Assembly (NCBI GenBank): GCA_042577505.1
Contig: JBHPEA010000014.1
Location: 1-30,212, forward strand
Source of the DNA: JACQSR01 sp042577505
Lineage (GTDB): Archaea; Nanobdellota; Nanobdellia; Woesearchaeales; JACQSR01
Direction of reading: 5' to 3'
DNA: 30,212 nucleotides
Numbering within the stretch: the first letter of the stretch is position 1; each line of letters begins with the position of its first letter. Under the pieces are notes generated by a model. That model was given only the letters and a program-made list of their open reading frames with translations. It had not been told where the DNA came from and searched no databases. The translations under genes and the position numbers were made by a program. This document shows, one piece after another, positions 1-9,038 of this stretch.

Positions 1-470
1 CTCATGATCTTTTACACAAAGTTTTTGACCATTTAAGGATAAGAACCCCCAACAAAAAGAAAATTAGGCCATATGCATTTGTCAGAGATTGTTATATTAT
101 GACTCCTGAATTAAGATCTGTTTATCATAAGCAAAATCCCTTTAGGGGAAAACATTTAGGAGACAGATTAACTCGGGATCGTTTTAATGGTTTGAATGAC
201 TTGGCATTAACTTTGTTAAGACCTGCTTCTGTTTATTGTGAACAAGATAGAGATTTAGTGGCTGCAAACCAAGATCCTATGAATAAGGAAAGGAGAGTAG
301 TTGGTTTACAAGGTTTTCCAGTTAGGAATAGAAGAAATCGTGGAACGCTTGGGGATATGGCAAGATGTTACTATGCTGGTAAGATTTGTGAAATGATGAA
401 TCAGAATTATGATTTCTCAACTTATAAACCAATTGGTGGAATGAAGATGCAGATGATTCTATCGTTATAA
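1..470 (+). CDS. Unrecognised protein, 3' part of gene (about 156 codons visible)
   Basis: The reading frame is open from the left edge (codons in phase from base 3) to TAA at 468-470, so the ATG at 99 is probably internal and the 5' end lies outside the window. The visible part is basic and polar, with two cysteines (in RDCYI and YCEQD, plus one in ARCYY) and no membrane segment or signal peptide, so a cytosolic protein is likely. Motifs such as RIRTPNKKK, FRGKHLGDRLTRDRF and LQGFPVRNRRNRGTLGDMAR do not identify a family for me. The basic residues could suit nucleic-acid binding, but that is only a guess. It converges with the minus-strand gene ending at 474, with 3 bases between the two stops. 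The strand and reading frame are well supported; the function is unknown. Confidence 0.6.
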   Translation, partial: HDLLHKVFDHLRIRTPNKKKIRPYAFVRDCYIMTPELRSVYHKQNPFRGKHLGDRLTRDRFNGLNDLALTLLRPASVYCEQDRDLVAANQDPMNKERRVVGLQGFPVRNRRNRGTLGDMARCYYAGKICEMMNQNYDFSTYKPIGGMKMQMILSL

Positions 471-473
471 ATA

Positions 474-1343
474 TCATTTCTTATTTGCAATGTATTGTCT
501 TAATGCTCCAGCACCTGCCATAATTGATGGTTGTTCTTTTAAAATAATGTAGAAATTTGACGGTCCAACACGTTCAATGGTTGCATACTCATGTAATCCA
601 CGTTCGAAAGATTCTCCTGCAAGTAAAACTGTACTTCTGGGTTCGTTTCCATGAGTAGCAGTAGTCTTTGTCGATGTAGTTCCATAGTATCCGAATACAA
701 AGCTAACTGCTTCAGTTACTGTGTGAATGGAAGTGGGTGCTTCAGTGTCTAAATTAATGACTTTGTGAGTTACTTGCTCATGTATATTACTTTTTAATTT
801 TAGGTTAGCATATTTTCCAATTGCATTGGCGAGTCTATCAAATTTTTTCTTTGCAATAGAATATTCTTTTTTGCCACGATGAACTGCACTTCCTAGATAA
901 GAAGAGAAGTATAGACAGATTCTAAATGCTCTTAAATATTCATCATTTTGAACACTATGTTGAAGATCTCGAAAAGAACTTTCATGAATTGGTCTCTTTG
1001 CTAGGATTGCAGAATATTCTGGCCGCTTAAATAACTCATAAATATCTTTTGCATGTGATGGGATATTATCTTTATCAATAATCTGTCTAAGAGCCACATT
1101 ACGAATCTTTGACGCAATAGTCCTGTTATTCCCTAATAATGATTCTCTTGGTAGTGTATCGATACTTTCAACAATCTCTTCTAGTTCTGTAATTGTAGGA
1201 TCGTCTTCTAATTTTTGGACTTTTTGTTTAAAATCTGTTCCAAGACCGCCAAAATAAAGACTAGATTCTAGGTCTCCCATTGAGTGGAGTGTTGCTCTTA
1301 GAAAAATCATGTCGGTTTCTATTTCTTTTTTTGTTCGGTGCAT
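474..1343 (-). CDS. Unrecognised soluble protein, about 289 aa
   Basis: The frame is open back to a TTG at 1388 (304 codons), but I prefer the ATG at 1341-1343 (289 codons). A TATA-like box (TATATAAA, complement of 1371-1378) lies about 32 bases before that ATG and would fall inside the coding region if the TTG were used. This matches the short-leader or leaderless layout of other genes in the window. The protein is mainly alpha-helical and charged in its first two thirds (for example KKKFDRLANAIGKYANL near the middle), followed by a shorter, probably beta-rich C-terminal part (TEAVSFVFGYYG, HEYATIERVGPSNFYIILKE). I see no TM helix, signal peptide or catalytic motif and cannot assign a family. 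It is divergent from the gene at 1440. Confidence 0.6.
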   Translation of the reverse strand: MHRTKKEIETDMIFLRATLHSMGDLESSLYFGGLGTDFKQKVQKLEDDPTITELEEIVESIDTLPRESLLGNNRTIASKIRNVALRQIIDKDNIPSHAKDIYELFKRPEYSAILAKRPIHESSFRDLQHSVQNDEYLRAFRICLYFSSYLGSAVHRGKKEYSIAKKKFDRLANAIGKYANLKLKSNIHEQVTHKVINLDTEAPTSIHTVTEAVSFVFGYYGTTSTKTTATHGNEPRSTVLLAGESFERGLHEYATIERVGPSNFYIILKEQPSIMAGAGALRQYIANKK

Positions 1344-1370
1344 TTTGGGGTGGAAAAGAATTAAGGCGCG

Positions 1371-1380
1371 TTTATATATC
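1371..1380 (-). promoter_or_regulatory. TATA box for the 474-1343 gene
   Basis: The minus strand reads GATATATAAACG here, about 32 bases before the ATG at 1343. Archaeal TATA boxes lie about 25 bases before the transcription start, so the message would start almost at the ATG (leaderless or nearly so). No Shine-Dalgarno sequence is seen. This is the main reason for preferring the ATG over the upstream TTG. Confidence 0.45.
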
Positions 1381-1408
1381 TTAACCAAACGGTGGTAATA
1401 ATAGTAAT

Positions 1409-1416
1409 ATTAATAT
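1409..1416 (+). promoter_or_regulatory. Possible TATA box for the 1440-3152 gene
   Basis: The AT-rich stretch ATTAATAT sits about 28 bases before the ATG at 1440, the spacing seen for other genes here. The whole stretch 1397-1437 is AT-rich, so the exact box is uncertain. It lies in the divergent intergenic region. Confidence 0.3.
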
Positions 1417-1439
1417 AGTATATTAAAACTATATATTGT

Positions 1440-3152
1440 ATGGGATTGATAGGGAAGCTGTTCAAATGGGGATTGATTCTGTTAGGCATCTTAATTGTAT
1501 TAAATATTCTTGGAGGGTTATTTGGAGATAAACCAGTTTGCGGAGATAATGTATGCGATCCTCAAGAGAAGAACAGAAATACCTGTCCTACAGACTGTAT
1601 TGAAGATATTAATGGTGGACCAGATGACCCCGACGATCCTGATGATCCAGATGACCCCGACGATCCTGATGATGGCACTGTTGTAATCCCCCCAATTCCT
1701 GGAAAAGATAGTGAAGAAATAATTATTGGGATAGAATATATGGTGGAAGGAATTGGTGAAGGGTATGAAGGTATTGGGATTCCAGCTGCTAAACCTTTAC
1801 CTGAATCTTATGCTTGGTGTAAAATGCAAAGCGATCTTGATAAACCAATTAATTGGAATTTTATTGATAAGTATGTTAAGGAATTACAGGGTGTTGGATT
1901 TACGCATATCGTTCTAGGATTAAGGAGTGCAGAACCAAAGTGTTTGAGTTTTGACGGTGTTAATTCTGCAATTGGCAATCATGGAATTAAGCCTGGTCGT
2001 GAGGATGATTATCAAAATTGGATTAGAACAATGGTTGAGAGGTATGATATGGATGGCGTCAATGATATGCCCGGATTAAAATATCCCATAATGCATTATG
2101 AAATTGGTGTTGAATTTTCTTCCTATCAACCGGAATCTACTAAAGAATATTTAGATAAATTGGAGTTAGCTTATGAAGCAGCACATGAAGCGAGTGATGA
2201 TGTAATAATCGGTCATTCTGCTTTCTTGGTTATAGGTCCTATGAGAACAGATCCCAAACCTGGAGAATATGAAGAGGCGTTTAAGGATATGGTTGGGACT
2301 TCTGAAAAAACTTATGAAGATATTAAGATGATTTTAGATAGACCTGATTTATATGATGTTATTAATTTCCATAATCTTGGATGGCCTTATGAAATTGAAA
2401 CAACTGTTAGATGGCTGAATTATGAAATGGATAAAAGAGGTTATGAGAAACCTATGATAATAAGTGATACTGTTCCAACTTCGTTTGCAGGATTCGGACC
2501 AGCAACGAAATGTAAGGGCCCAGGCAAATTAGCAGAGTTGAGCCCTCCGGCTGCTGAAGAGGATAGATGTAGGTTAGCGGATTATTTCAAAGATATGATC
2601 GATAAAGATCAGAAGACACTTGATTGGTGGTATCATTATCATGCTATGGATACTGTGATAAGGGTTGTAATTGCTGCAGAGCAAGGAATTGAATTAATTG
2701 ATACTGCATTTTCAGGAGATTTACCAATTGCGACCGGAGCAATTTTCCAAGCTGCGGCAGGAAATTCTGCATGGGGCGGGATGGTTGATATTGAATATAT
2801 AATGTTTAAACCTAAGGTAACTGGAAAAAGACCAGCATGGTATGCATTGCAACAATTGCAAGAAAATATTCGTGGTTACTTAACCGTTGAAAGAATTCCA
2901 ACAAATGAAGATTTGAGATTGTATCGTTTTGCGAAATCAGGTATTGAATTTTATGTTGCTTGGTATGGTTACAAGGACTTGTATTTACCTGAGGATGAAA
3001 TGCCTTCAAAGACATTTAAAATTGATTTAGGAAGGGATATTGTTGAAATTCATGAGATGAAAACTACTTCTAGTGTATCAAAGAGAACTGTTAATACAAA
3101 TAATGGAGTTCTTGAGATTGAATTAACACCTGATCCTGTTTATATATATTAA
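1440..3152 (+). CDS. Membrane-anchored glycoside-hydrolase-like TIM-barrel protein, 570 aa
   Basis: Residues 7-28 form one hydrophobic N-terminal anchor without an obvious cleavage site. Next comes a Cys-rich motif (CGDNVCDP...CPTDC, residues 34-53), a pattern common in archaeal surface proteins, and then an Asp/Pro linker (about 61-78). From about 120 to 500 the pattern resembles a clan GH-A TIM barrel: HYEIGVEF (219-226) aligns with the usual YEIWNEP strand-4 motif, putting E225 at the acid/base position; DVINFHN (306-312) resembles strand 6; and KPMIISDT (337-344) resembles strand 7, where a nucleophile Glu is usual but D343 stands here. The C-terminal 70 residues look like a small beta domain. 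Likely role: an extracellular, cell-attached enzyme or binding protein acting on glycans. The fold is inferred by eye from motif order; substrate and activity are unknown. Confidence 0.6.
   Translation: MGLIGKLFKWGLILLGILIVLNILGGLFGDKPVCGDNVCDPQEKNRNTCPTDCIEDINGGPDDPDDPDDPDDPDDPDDGTVVIPPIPGKDSEEIIIGIEYMVEGIGEGYEGIGIPAAKPLPESYAWCKMQSDLDKPINWNFIDKYVKELQGVGFTHIVLGLRSAEPKCLSFDGVNSAIGNHGIKPGREDDYQNWIRTMVERYDMDGVNDMPGLKYPIMHYEIGVEFSSYQPESTKEYLDKLELAYEAAHEASDDVIIGHSAFLVIGPMRTDPKPGEYEEAFKDMVGTSEKTYEDIKMILDRPDLYDVINFHNLGWPYEIETTVRWLNYEMDKRGYEKPMIISDTVPTSFAGFGPATKCKGPGKLAELSPPAAEEDRCRLADYFKDMIDKDQKTLDWWYHYHAMDTVIRVVIAAEQGIELIDTAFSGDLPIATGAIFQAAAGNSAWGGMVDIEYIMFKPKVTGKRPAWYALQQLQENIRGYLTVERIPTNEDLRLYRFAKSGIEFYVAWYGYKDLYLPEDEMPSKTFKIDLGRDIVEIHEMKTTSSVSKRTVNTNNGVLEIELTPDPVYIY
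1620..1673 (+). repeat. Two perfect 27-bp tandem repeats encoding the Asp/Pro linker
   Basis: A 27-bp unit beginning CCAGATGACCCCGACG occurs twice, head to tail and without mismatch, at 1620-1646 and 1647-1673. Each unit encodes PDDPDDPDD. The array forms a rigid acidic stalk between the Cys-rich motif and the catalytic-like domain, and its copy number could vary between strains. Confidence 0.8.
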
Positions 3153-3154
3153 AA

Positions 3155-3161
3155 TTTTTTT
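3155..3161 (+). terminator. Oligo-T terminator after the TIM-barrel gene
   Basis: A run of seven T residues follows the TAA stop at 3150-3152 by two bases. Archaeal RNA polymerase terminates at oligo-T stretches without needing a hairpin. The rRNA operon converges on this region from the right. Confidence 0.4.
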
Positions 3162-3229
3162 GGAGTTACATCTAAATTGAATCTTATTTCAAAATCTTGA
3201 ATATAGTTTACACTATTTCTAAGAAATTC

Positions 3230-3245
3230 AAAAAGAAAAAAAATA
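3230..3245 (-). terminator. Oligo-T terminator of the rRNA operon
   Basis: Just beyond the 23S processing stem the minus strand reads ATATTTTTTTTCTTTTTG, a T8-C-T5 run. Very similar T-C-T runs follow the genes ending at 9841 and 11878. No 5S gene is seen between the 23S and this run, so 5S is probably encoded elsewhere. Confidence 0.5.
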
Positions 3246-3250
3246 TGATA

Positions 3251-3266
3251 GGCCATGTACAAGAGA
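3251..3266 (-). repeat. 3' arm of the 23S processing stem
   Basis: This 16-base segment is the exact inverse complement of 6574-6589, so the ends of pre-23S can pair (GGCCAUGUACAAGAGA with UCUCUUGUACAUGGCC). Outside it, ATGAT/ATCAT can extend the helix after a small internal loop. Such stems are where archaeal pre-23S is cut, often at a BHB; I could not place a clear BHB here by eye. Confidence 0.7.
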
Positions 3267-6200
3267 GTAGAACTGTTGGGGATCGCATGCTGAATACCTC
3301 GTTGCCTTGGTACTTACACACCGATTCCATTAAACTCATGTTTTTTGAGTATTCCATAGATGTCTCTTTTCAAGAATTGCTTCGTGCTTAGATGCTTTCA
3401 GCGCTTATCAATTATCGCGTAGCTGCCCTGCGTGCCCTGTCGGACAACAGGTAGACCAGTGGCGACGAAACCTCGTTCCTCTCGTACTAGAGGTTCCTTT
3501 CCTTCAGACATCGAGCATCTCCAGTAGATATTAAACAAACTGCCTCACAGCGTTCTGAACCCAGCTCACGAACCCTTTTAATAAGTGAACACCTTCACCC
3601 TTGGCCGCCTACAGGATACGAGTATCCTGAGTAATTAGCTCGTTAACACTCGTAATTCTTCTGCACGGCCAGGATAGGATGAGCCGACATCGATGTAGCA
3701 AGCCGCGCCGTCGATATGAGCTCTCGGGCGCGACAACTCTGTTATCCCCGGAGTAACTTTTTGGTCATCTCTAGCCCCCATTAAGGAGGACATAGAGGTT
3801 CGCTAGACCTCGATTTCTCGTCTGGATCACATCTTATTAATGATCCAGTCAGGCTGACTTTTGCTCTTGCACTCTACAACCGATTTCTGACCGGTCTGAG
3901 TCAACCTTTGGGCCCTGTTGATACCTTTTCAACAGGGTGCCACCCCAGCCAAACTGTCCGCCTGCCGCTGTCTTTGCAAGCAAATGAGCAACGTAAGTTC
4001 TGCAGATTGGTGTTTCATTGTTGTCTAGATCCAACCTGACGACTGAACCATCAGACGACTACCAACTACACTACACAGCAGAACCCACGTCGCAACGACA
4101 AGTTACAGTAAAGTTTCACGGGGTCTTCACTTCCCACTGGAGATCTATGGCTTTTGCACCATAAGAGGGTGTTCGGAGGTTTCCAATTGGGGACAGCGGG
4201 GATCTCGTTACGCCACTCATGCGGGTCGTCAATCAAACGACAAGGCATTTCGCTCGCAACTGTTACTTCCCTACGTGTCTTTTGAGGTACTAACCATTTT
4301 TCAATGGCGGATTATCATTTCTGATAATCTCCGTTAATCACTTAACGGGTCGGACTATATCTTACAGCGTAAAAACCCTGGGGTTTGTGGGTTTCGCTTG
4401 CGCTCAAGCCCACTACGCTTGTTCTGGCATTTAGTCTCTGAGGATTCTTCTACATGAGAAGTCTTTCCTGCTGATTGTCTCTCCGGTTTCATTTTTAGAT
4501 AATTTTCTTCTCGCGAAAAAAACTTACTAGAAACTTTCTTCGAGATGTCCCAGCATATGGCCAGATTTTTATCCTGACTTTTTTGGACGTTCTGTTCAAC
4601 TTCAGGTCTTAAAGCAACGAATGCTTTTACCTTAAGAGAGTTATAGTTACTCCCGCCGTTTACAAGCTCTTAGCTCCCTTGGAAGAGAGTTTGAAGTACT
4701 TGCACTGGGCAGGCGTCACTTCCCATACACAGCCTTACGGCCTTGCGGAAAGTTATGTTTTTGTTAAACAGTCGGACCCCCTTAGTCAGTGCCCCCTGCT
4801 ATCAACCTTGCGACGATAGCAGGGACCCCTTATACCGAAGGTACGGGGCCAATATTGCCGAATTCCCTCAACTGGATTACACCTTCACACCTTAGGCTAC
4901 TCACCTTGGGGCACCAGTGCTGGTTCTGGGTATAGATACTTAGGATTTTTTCTTATTTCCTTTTCATGGACTCCTGGAATCTACCAAATTCCCCATAAGA
5001 GAACTATTCACAGATTTAATCAAGGTCTCATCATTACGATTCTCACTTGATCTGTTCTGTTTAACATAAACGACGGTTCATGTTGATATATCCGGAAGTG
5101 TCAGAAATAAGACTTGCGTCGCCGCACATACCAGAGTAGTAAAGGAATATTAACCTTTTTCCCTTTCCCGTTTGTCAATTTATGAAAACGGTTAGGACTA
5201 ACTTACCCTTGACTGATCGACATTGTCAAGGAACCCTTGCCCTTTCGGTGGCAGAGATTCTCACTCTGCTCAGATCCTACTTTCACCAAGATTCTCATTT
5301 CTCACCGATCCACTCCTTTTTGCAAAGAAGCTTCTGCTCAATGAGAACGCCTACCTACCACACATCTTGCGATGGCCTACAGTATCGGTAACTAACTTAG
5401 CCCCGTCCATTTTCGGAGCCCGTCATCTTGACAAGTAAGCTGTTACGCACTTTTTAAAGGGTGGCTGCTTCTGAGCCAACCTCCTCGCTGTCTATGACAA
5501 CGGACATCCTTCACCCTTTCACACTTAGTTAGTATTTTGGGACCTTAACTGTAGTCTGGGTTGTTCCCCTTGCGGAACGCAGGCTTACCCCGCGCCCCCG
5601 TTTCCTGACTTCTTCATAATGAGAACATTCGGAGTTGGACGAGAAACCGACCGGTTTCCCAGCCTAAATTTCTAATCCGTATCTCTACCATTCTCATCTA
5701 CTCCATCAAGACTTGACTACGGCCAATTTTGATAGGAACCAGCTATTGCCCGACTCGATTGGCTTTTTACCCCTAGCCCCAGGTTAGAAGAGCACTTGCA
5801 CGTAGCACCTCTGCAGGCCTCCATGAGGTCTTACCCCCACTTCACCTTACCCAGGGTTAGTTCGTCGGGCTTCGGGTCAAACCCAAGTGACTACGGGCAC
5901 TTTCATACCCAGTCCCTCATAAATTGCGGACATTCGCTTTCGCTTAGAATCATCTTTAGGATTATTCTCGCCACTTGAGTAAACTCCTTGGCACGTTATT
6001 CGAAACGTACGATACAACTCCGTAGAGCAGTATCTTGCTATAACTATTAGGTTTCAGAGTCTTTTCACATCCTGTTAAGGATACTTTTCAACTTTCCATC
6101 ACTGTACTTGTTTGCTTTCGGACTCAAGACATATTTAGGGTTGGAAGTTAATGTCTCCCAAATTCCCGCTCAGTATTCAGTGAGCGGTACTCAGGAACAT

Positions 6201-6588
6201 GTCAGATTCATTCTACTCGCCCCTTACGTGGCTATCACACTCTGGAGCATTCCATTTCAGGAAACTTCAGGTTAAGTAGTTATGAACCAGATGACAGTCC
6301 TAAAACACCACATCTCCACTATGTTTCCATAGAAGATTCAGTTTGCCCTTCGCTGTTTTCAGTCGCTCTTACTAACAGCATCTCAATTGATTTCTTTTCC
6401 TTCGGGTACTAAGACGTTTCAATTCCCCGAGTTCCCTATCCTTTCGGATCTAAAGAGAAGTCTCATTCAGGTACCTTTGGTTCAATGGTTACGTGCACCT
6501 CGCCAAAGATTACTGCAGCTTGTCACACCCTTCGTCAGTGCTTGAGCCGAGTCATCCACCTAATAGTGTAGGATCTCTTGTACATGGC
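3252..6588 (-). rRNA. 23S ribosomal RNA, interrupted by a group I intron
   Basis: Universal 23S segments are recognisable in order on the minus strand: TGGATGACTCGGCTCAAG near the 5' end, GGCGGGAGTAACTATAAC before the intron, AGCGAAATGCCTTGTCG after it, the region complementary to GTTATCCCCGGAGTAAC (near 3740), and the sarcin-ricin region near 3485. Ends are approximate and set by a perfect 16-bp inverted pair, 3251-3266 with 6574-6589, which closes the molecule. The gene spans about 3.34 kb; removing the 374-nt intron leaves about 2.96 kb, normal for archaeal 23S. It is the last gene of the operon, downstream of tRNA-Ala. Many short ORFs here are chance frames. Confidence 0.95.
4255..4628 (-). 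other. Group I intron in 23S rRNA after U1931 (374 nt)
   Basis: The exon sequence CTTAAGGT|AGCGAAATG is split after U1931 (E. coli numbering). The group I hallmarks are visible. The 5' exon CUUAAGGU pairs with the internal guide GCUUUAAG over 8 bp, ending in the required U-G pair at the splice site. The adjacent guide CGUU pairs with the 3' exon AGCG (P10). The intron ends in G (base 4255). Core elements follow in order: TGAAACCGG (P), AATCAGCAGGAAAG (Q), CAGAGACTAAATG (R, complement of 4428-4440) and AAGATATAGTCC (S, complement of 4352-4363). No BHB was sought or needed, and no endonuclease ORF is present. Expected function: self-splicing by two guanosine-initiated transesterifications, restoring continuous 23S. 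Confidence 0.9.
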
Positions 6589-6589
6589 C
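6574..6589 (-). repeat. 5' arm of the 23S processing stem
   Basis: It pairs perfectly with 3251-3266 and marks the approximate 5' boundary of 23S. The bases between here and tRNA-Ala (6590-6702) are spacer and contain a small perfect hairpin, GGAGGA-TT-TCCTCC type, at 6667-6680. Confidence 0.7.
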
Positions 6590-6702
6590 TCATCATCGTC
6601 AACCGACACAGACAACATCATGCGATGCTGTATGCCTATAATACCAAATGAATTGGTAAGCGTGAATGGAGGATTTCCTCCTGTGATTTAGTGAGTATAA
6701 AA

Positions 6703-6817
6703 TGGACCCGTCGGGAAGTTCACAATGAGATCACGTATAAATTTGCAGTCCCATAGTTTTGAACCCGAAGCCTCCTCCTTGCAAGGGAGGCGATCTACCA
6801 GATTGATCTACAGGCCC
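6703..6817 (-). tRNA. tRNA-Ala (anticodon UGC) with a T-loop intron
   Basis: Reading the minus strand from 6817: acceptor GGGCCTG, D-arm GATC/GATC, anticodon arm CCTCC-CTTGCAA-GGAGG with anticodon TGC, variable loop AGGCT, T-stem TCGGG, first part of the T-loop, a 41-nt insertion, last loop base, T-stem CCCGA, acceptor CGGGTCC and discriminator A (6703). The acceptor carries the G3-U70 pair that identifies tRNA-Ala. CCA is not encoded. A tRNA-Ala in the 16S-23S spacer is usual in many archaea. After intron removal the T-loop is the standard TTCAAAT and every stem is complete, so the gene is intact and not a pseudogene. Confidence 0.93.
6717..6757 (-). other. 41-nt BHB intron in tRNA-Ala, position 59/60
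   Basis: The fold is a canonical bulge-helix-bulge: the 5-bp T-stem (TCGGG/CCCGA), a 3-nt bulge CTT (6718-6716), a 4-bp central helix TTCA/TGAA, a 3-nt bulge AAA (6759-6757), then an outer helix CTATGGGA/TCTCATTG with seven of eight positions paired. Cutting each bulge after its second base, as archaeal tRNA-splicing endonuclease does, joins TTCAAA to T and gives the normal 7-base T-loop. Most archaeal tRNA introns sit at 37/38; T-loop introns are non-canonical. Confidence 0.9.
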
Positions 6818-6829
6818 AAGTAAAAAAAT

Positions 6830-6841
6830 GTTAGGTTTAGT
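6830..6841 (-). repeat. 3' arm of the 16S processing stem
   Basis: ACTAAACCTAAC (minus strand) pairs perfectly over 12 bases with 8471-8482. The stem encloses the 16S gene and separates it from tRNA-Ala, whose 5' end is 12 bases further on. TTGA inside this arm and TCAA inside the other could form a further short helix, suggesting a relaxed BHB, but it is not canonical. Confidence 0.75.
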
Positions 6842-6863
6842 TTATCAAAATTAAAAAAAAATA

Positions 6864-8437
<1,574 letters not shown>

Positions 8438-8470
8438 TATTTGAGCAAAGCTGTATTAAATTCGAAATTG

Positions 8471-8482
8471 ACTAAACCTAAC
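8471..8482 (-). repeat. 5' arm of the 16S processing stem
   Basis: GTTAGGTTTAGT on the minus strand is the perfect partner of 6830-6841, 34 bases before the 16S 5' end. It supports the placement of both 16S ends. Confidence 0.75.
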
Positions 8483-8604
8483 TCATACCAGACTATACAG
8501 TCAAGTAATCATATATATCAATGCAAATCTATATGTTACTTTAGAATTTGATATCTAAATATATAGACTGGGAGGCGATAAGACTGTTTAGTAAGATAGG
8601 GTTA

Positions 8605-8620
8605 TTTATAAATGTTTCGG
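8605..8620 (-). promoter_or_regulatory. BRE/TATA promoter of the rRNA operon
   Basis: The minus strand reads CCCGAAACATTTATAAATAA: a BRE-like CGAAA followed by a TTTATAAA box. The same pattern (ACCGAAAGATTTATAAAG) stands before the next gene upstream. The predicted start is near 8585, giving a leader of about 150 bases before mature 16S. A second AT-rich box (TCTATATATTTA, near 8556-8567) could be another start. The stretch 8483-8600 contains nothing else that I recognise. Confidence 0.6.
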
Positions 8621-8648
8621 GTCTATAAAAAATTGAAAATCTAAAGAA

Positions 8649-8963
8649 TTATTTTGAATTTTCAGGAGGAACGTAACACGGAGAATCTGGATCCCCAAAA
8701 CCTAATCGAACAGCATAGGTTTGAGCGAAAAGATCTCCAATAGAACATTTTTCTTGTTCAGTCATAATTGCTTCTTGAGCTGCTCTTTGAGCTTCAAGTG
8801 CTTCCATTCTAGCTCTGTGCCTTTGACCTATTCCATCAAATACAGAATAGAATGTAGCAGCTCCAACAGCTAATGTAGTAAGTATTAATGCTGTTTCTTT
8901 GAGCCCCCTATATTTATCATGCACAATTTCCCTTAATCCTGGTCTGTCGTTTGTTTGTTCCAT
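8649..8963 (-). CDS. Small single-TM protein, 104 aa, unknown function
   Basis: One hydrophobic segment (about residues 24-42, ALILTTLAVGAATFYSVF) follows a short basic N-terminus, so the C-terminal part is probably outside the cytoplasm (positive-inside rule). After it comes an Ala/Glu/Arg-rich helix (about 47-72) that could be a coiled coil, then a short tail with two cysteines (C73, C96) that could form a disulfide. The start ATG is 30-38 bases from a clear BRE/TATA box and lacks a Shine-Dalgarno sequence, as expected for a leaderless message. It stands alone between the rRNA promoter and the 200-aa gene. I recognise no family. Confidence 0.6.
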   Translation of the reverse strand: MEQTNDRPGLREIVHDKYRGLKETALILTTLAVGAATFYSVFDGIGQRHRARMEALEAQRAAQEAIMTEQEKCSIGDLFAQTYAVRLGFGDPDSPCYVPPENSK

Positions 8964-8992
8964 TTTTGTCTTATATATCGTAATAACACCCC

Positions 8993-9006
8993 TTTATAAA
9001 TCTTTC
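8993..9006 (-). promoter_or_regulatory. BRE/TATA promoter of the 104-aa gene
   Basis: CCGAAAGATTTATAAAGG on the minus strand is nearly identical to the rRNA promoter element and lies about 34 bases before the ATG at 8963. It supports a leaderless or very short-leader transcript. Confidence 0.6.
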
Positions 9007-9038
9007 GGTTTATTGTCACTAGTAAGTGGTTAATTTAA

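Noticed and set aside
1386..1388. TTG start codon for the 474-1343 gene
   Set aside because: It would put the only good TATA box inside the gene, and an ATG at the right spacing lies 45 bases further in.
4255..4628. 23S insertion as another BHB intron or as an ordinary expansion segment
   Set aside because: The site is the strictly conserved 1931 region, and the P1/P10 pairing with P/Q/R/S motifs fits a group I intron. Expansion segments do not break this helix.
4255..4628. Homing endonuclease gene within the 23S intron
   Set aside because: The intron is only 374 nt and is filled by the catalytic core; no frame of useful length or LAGLIDADG/HNH motif is present.
6703..6817. tRNA-Ala as a pseudogene disrupted by an insertion
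   Set aside because: The insertion forms a canonical BHB and its removal restores a perfect tRNA, including the G3-U70 identity pair.
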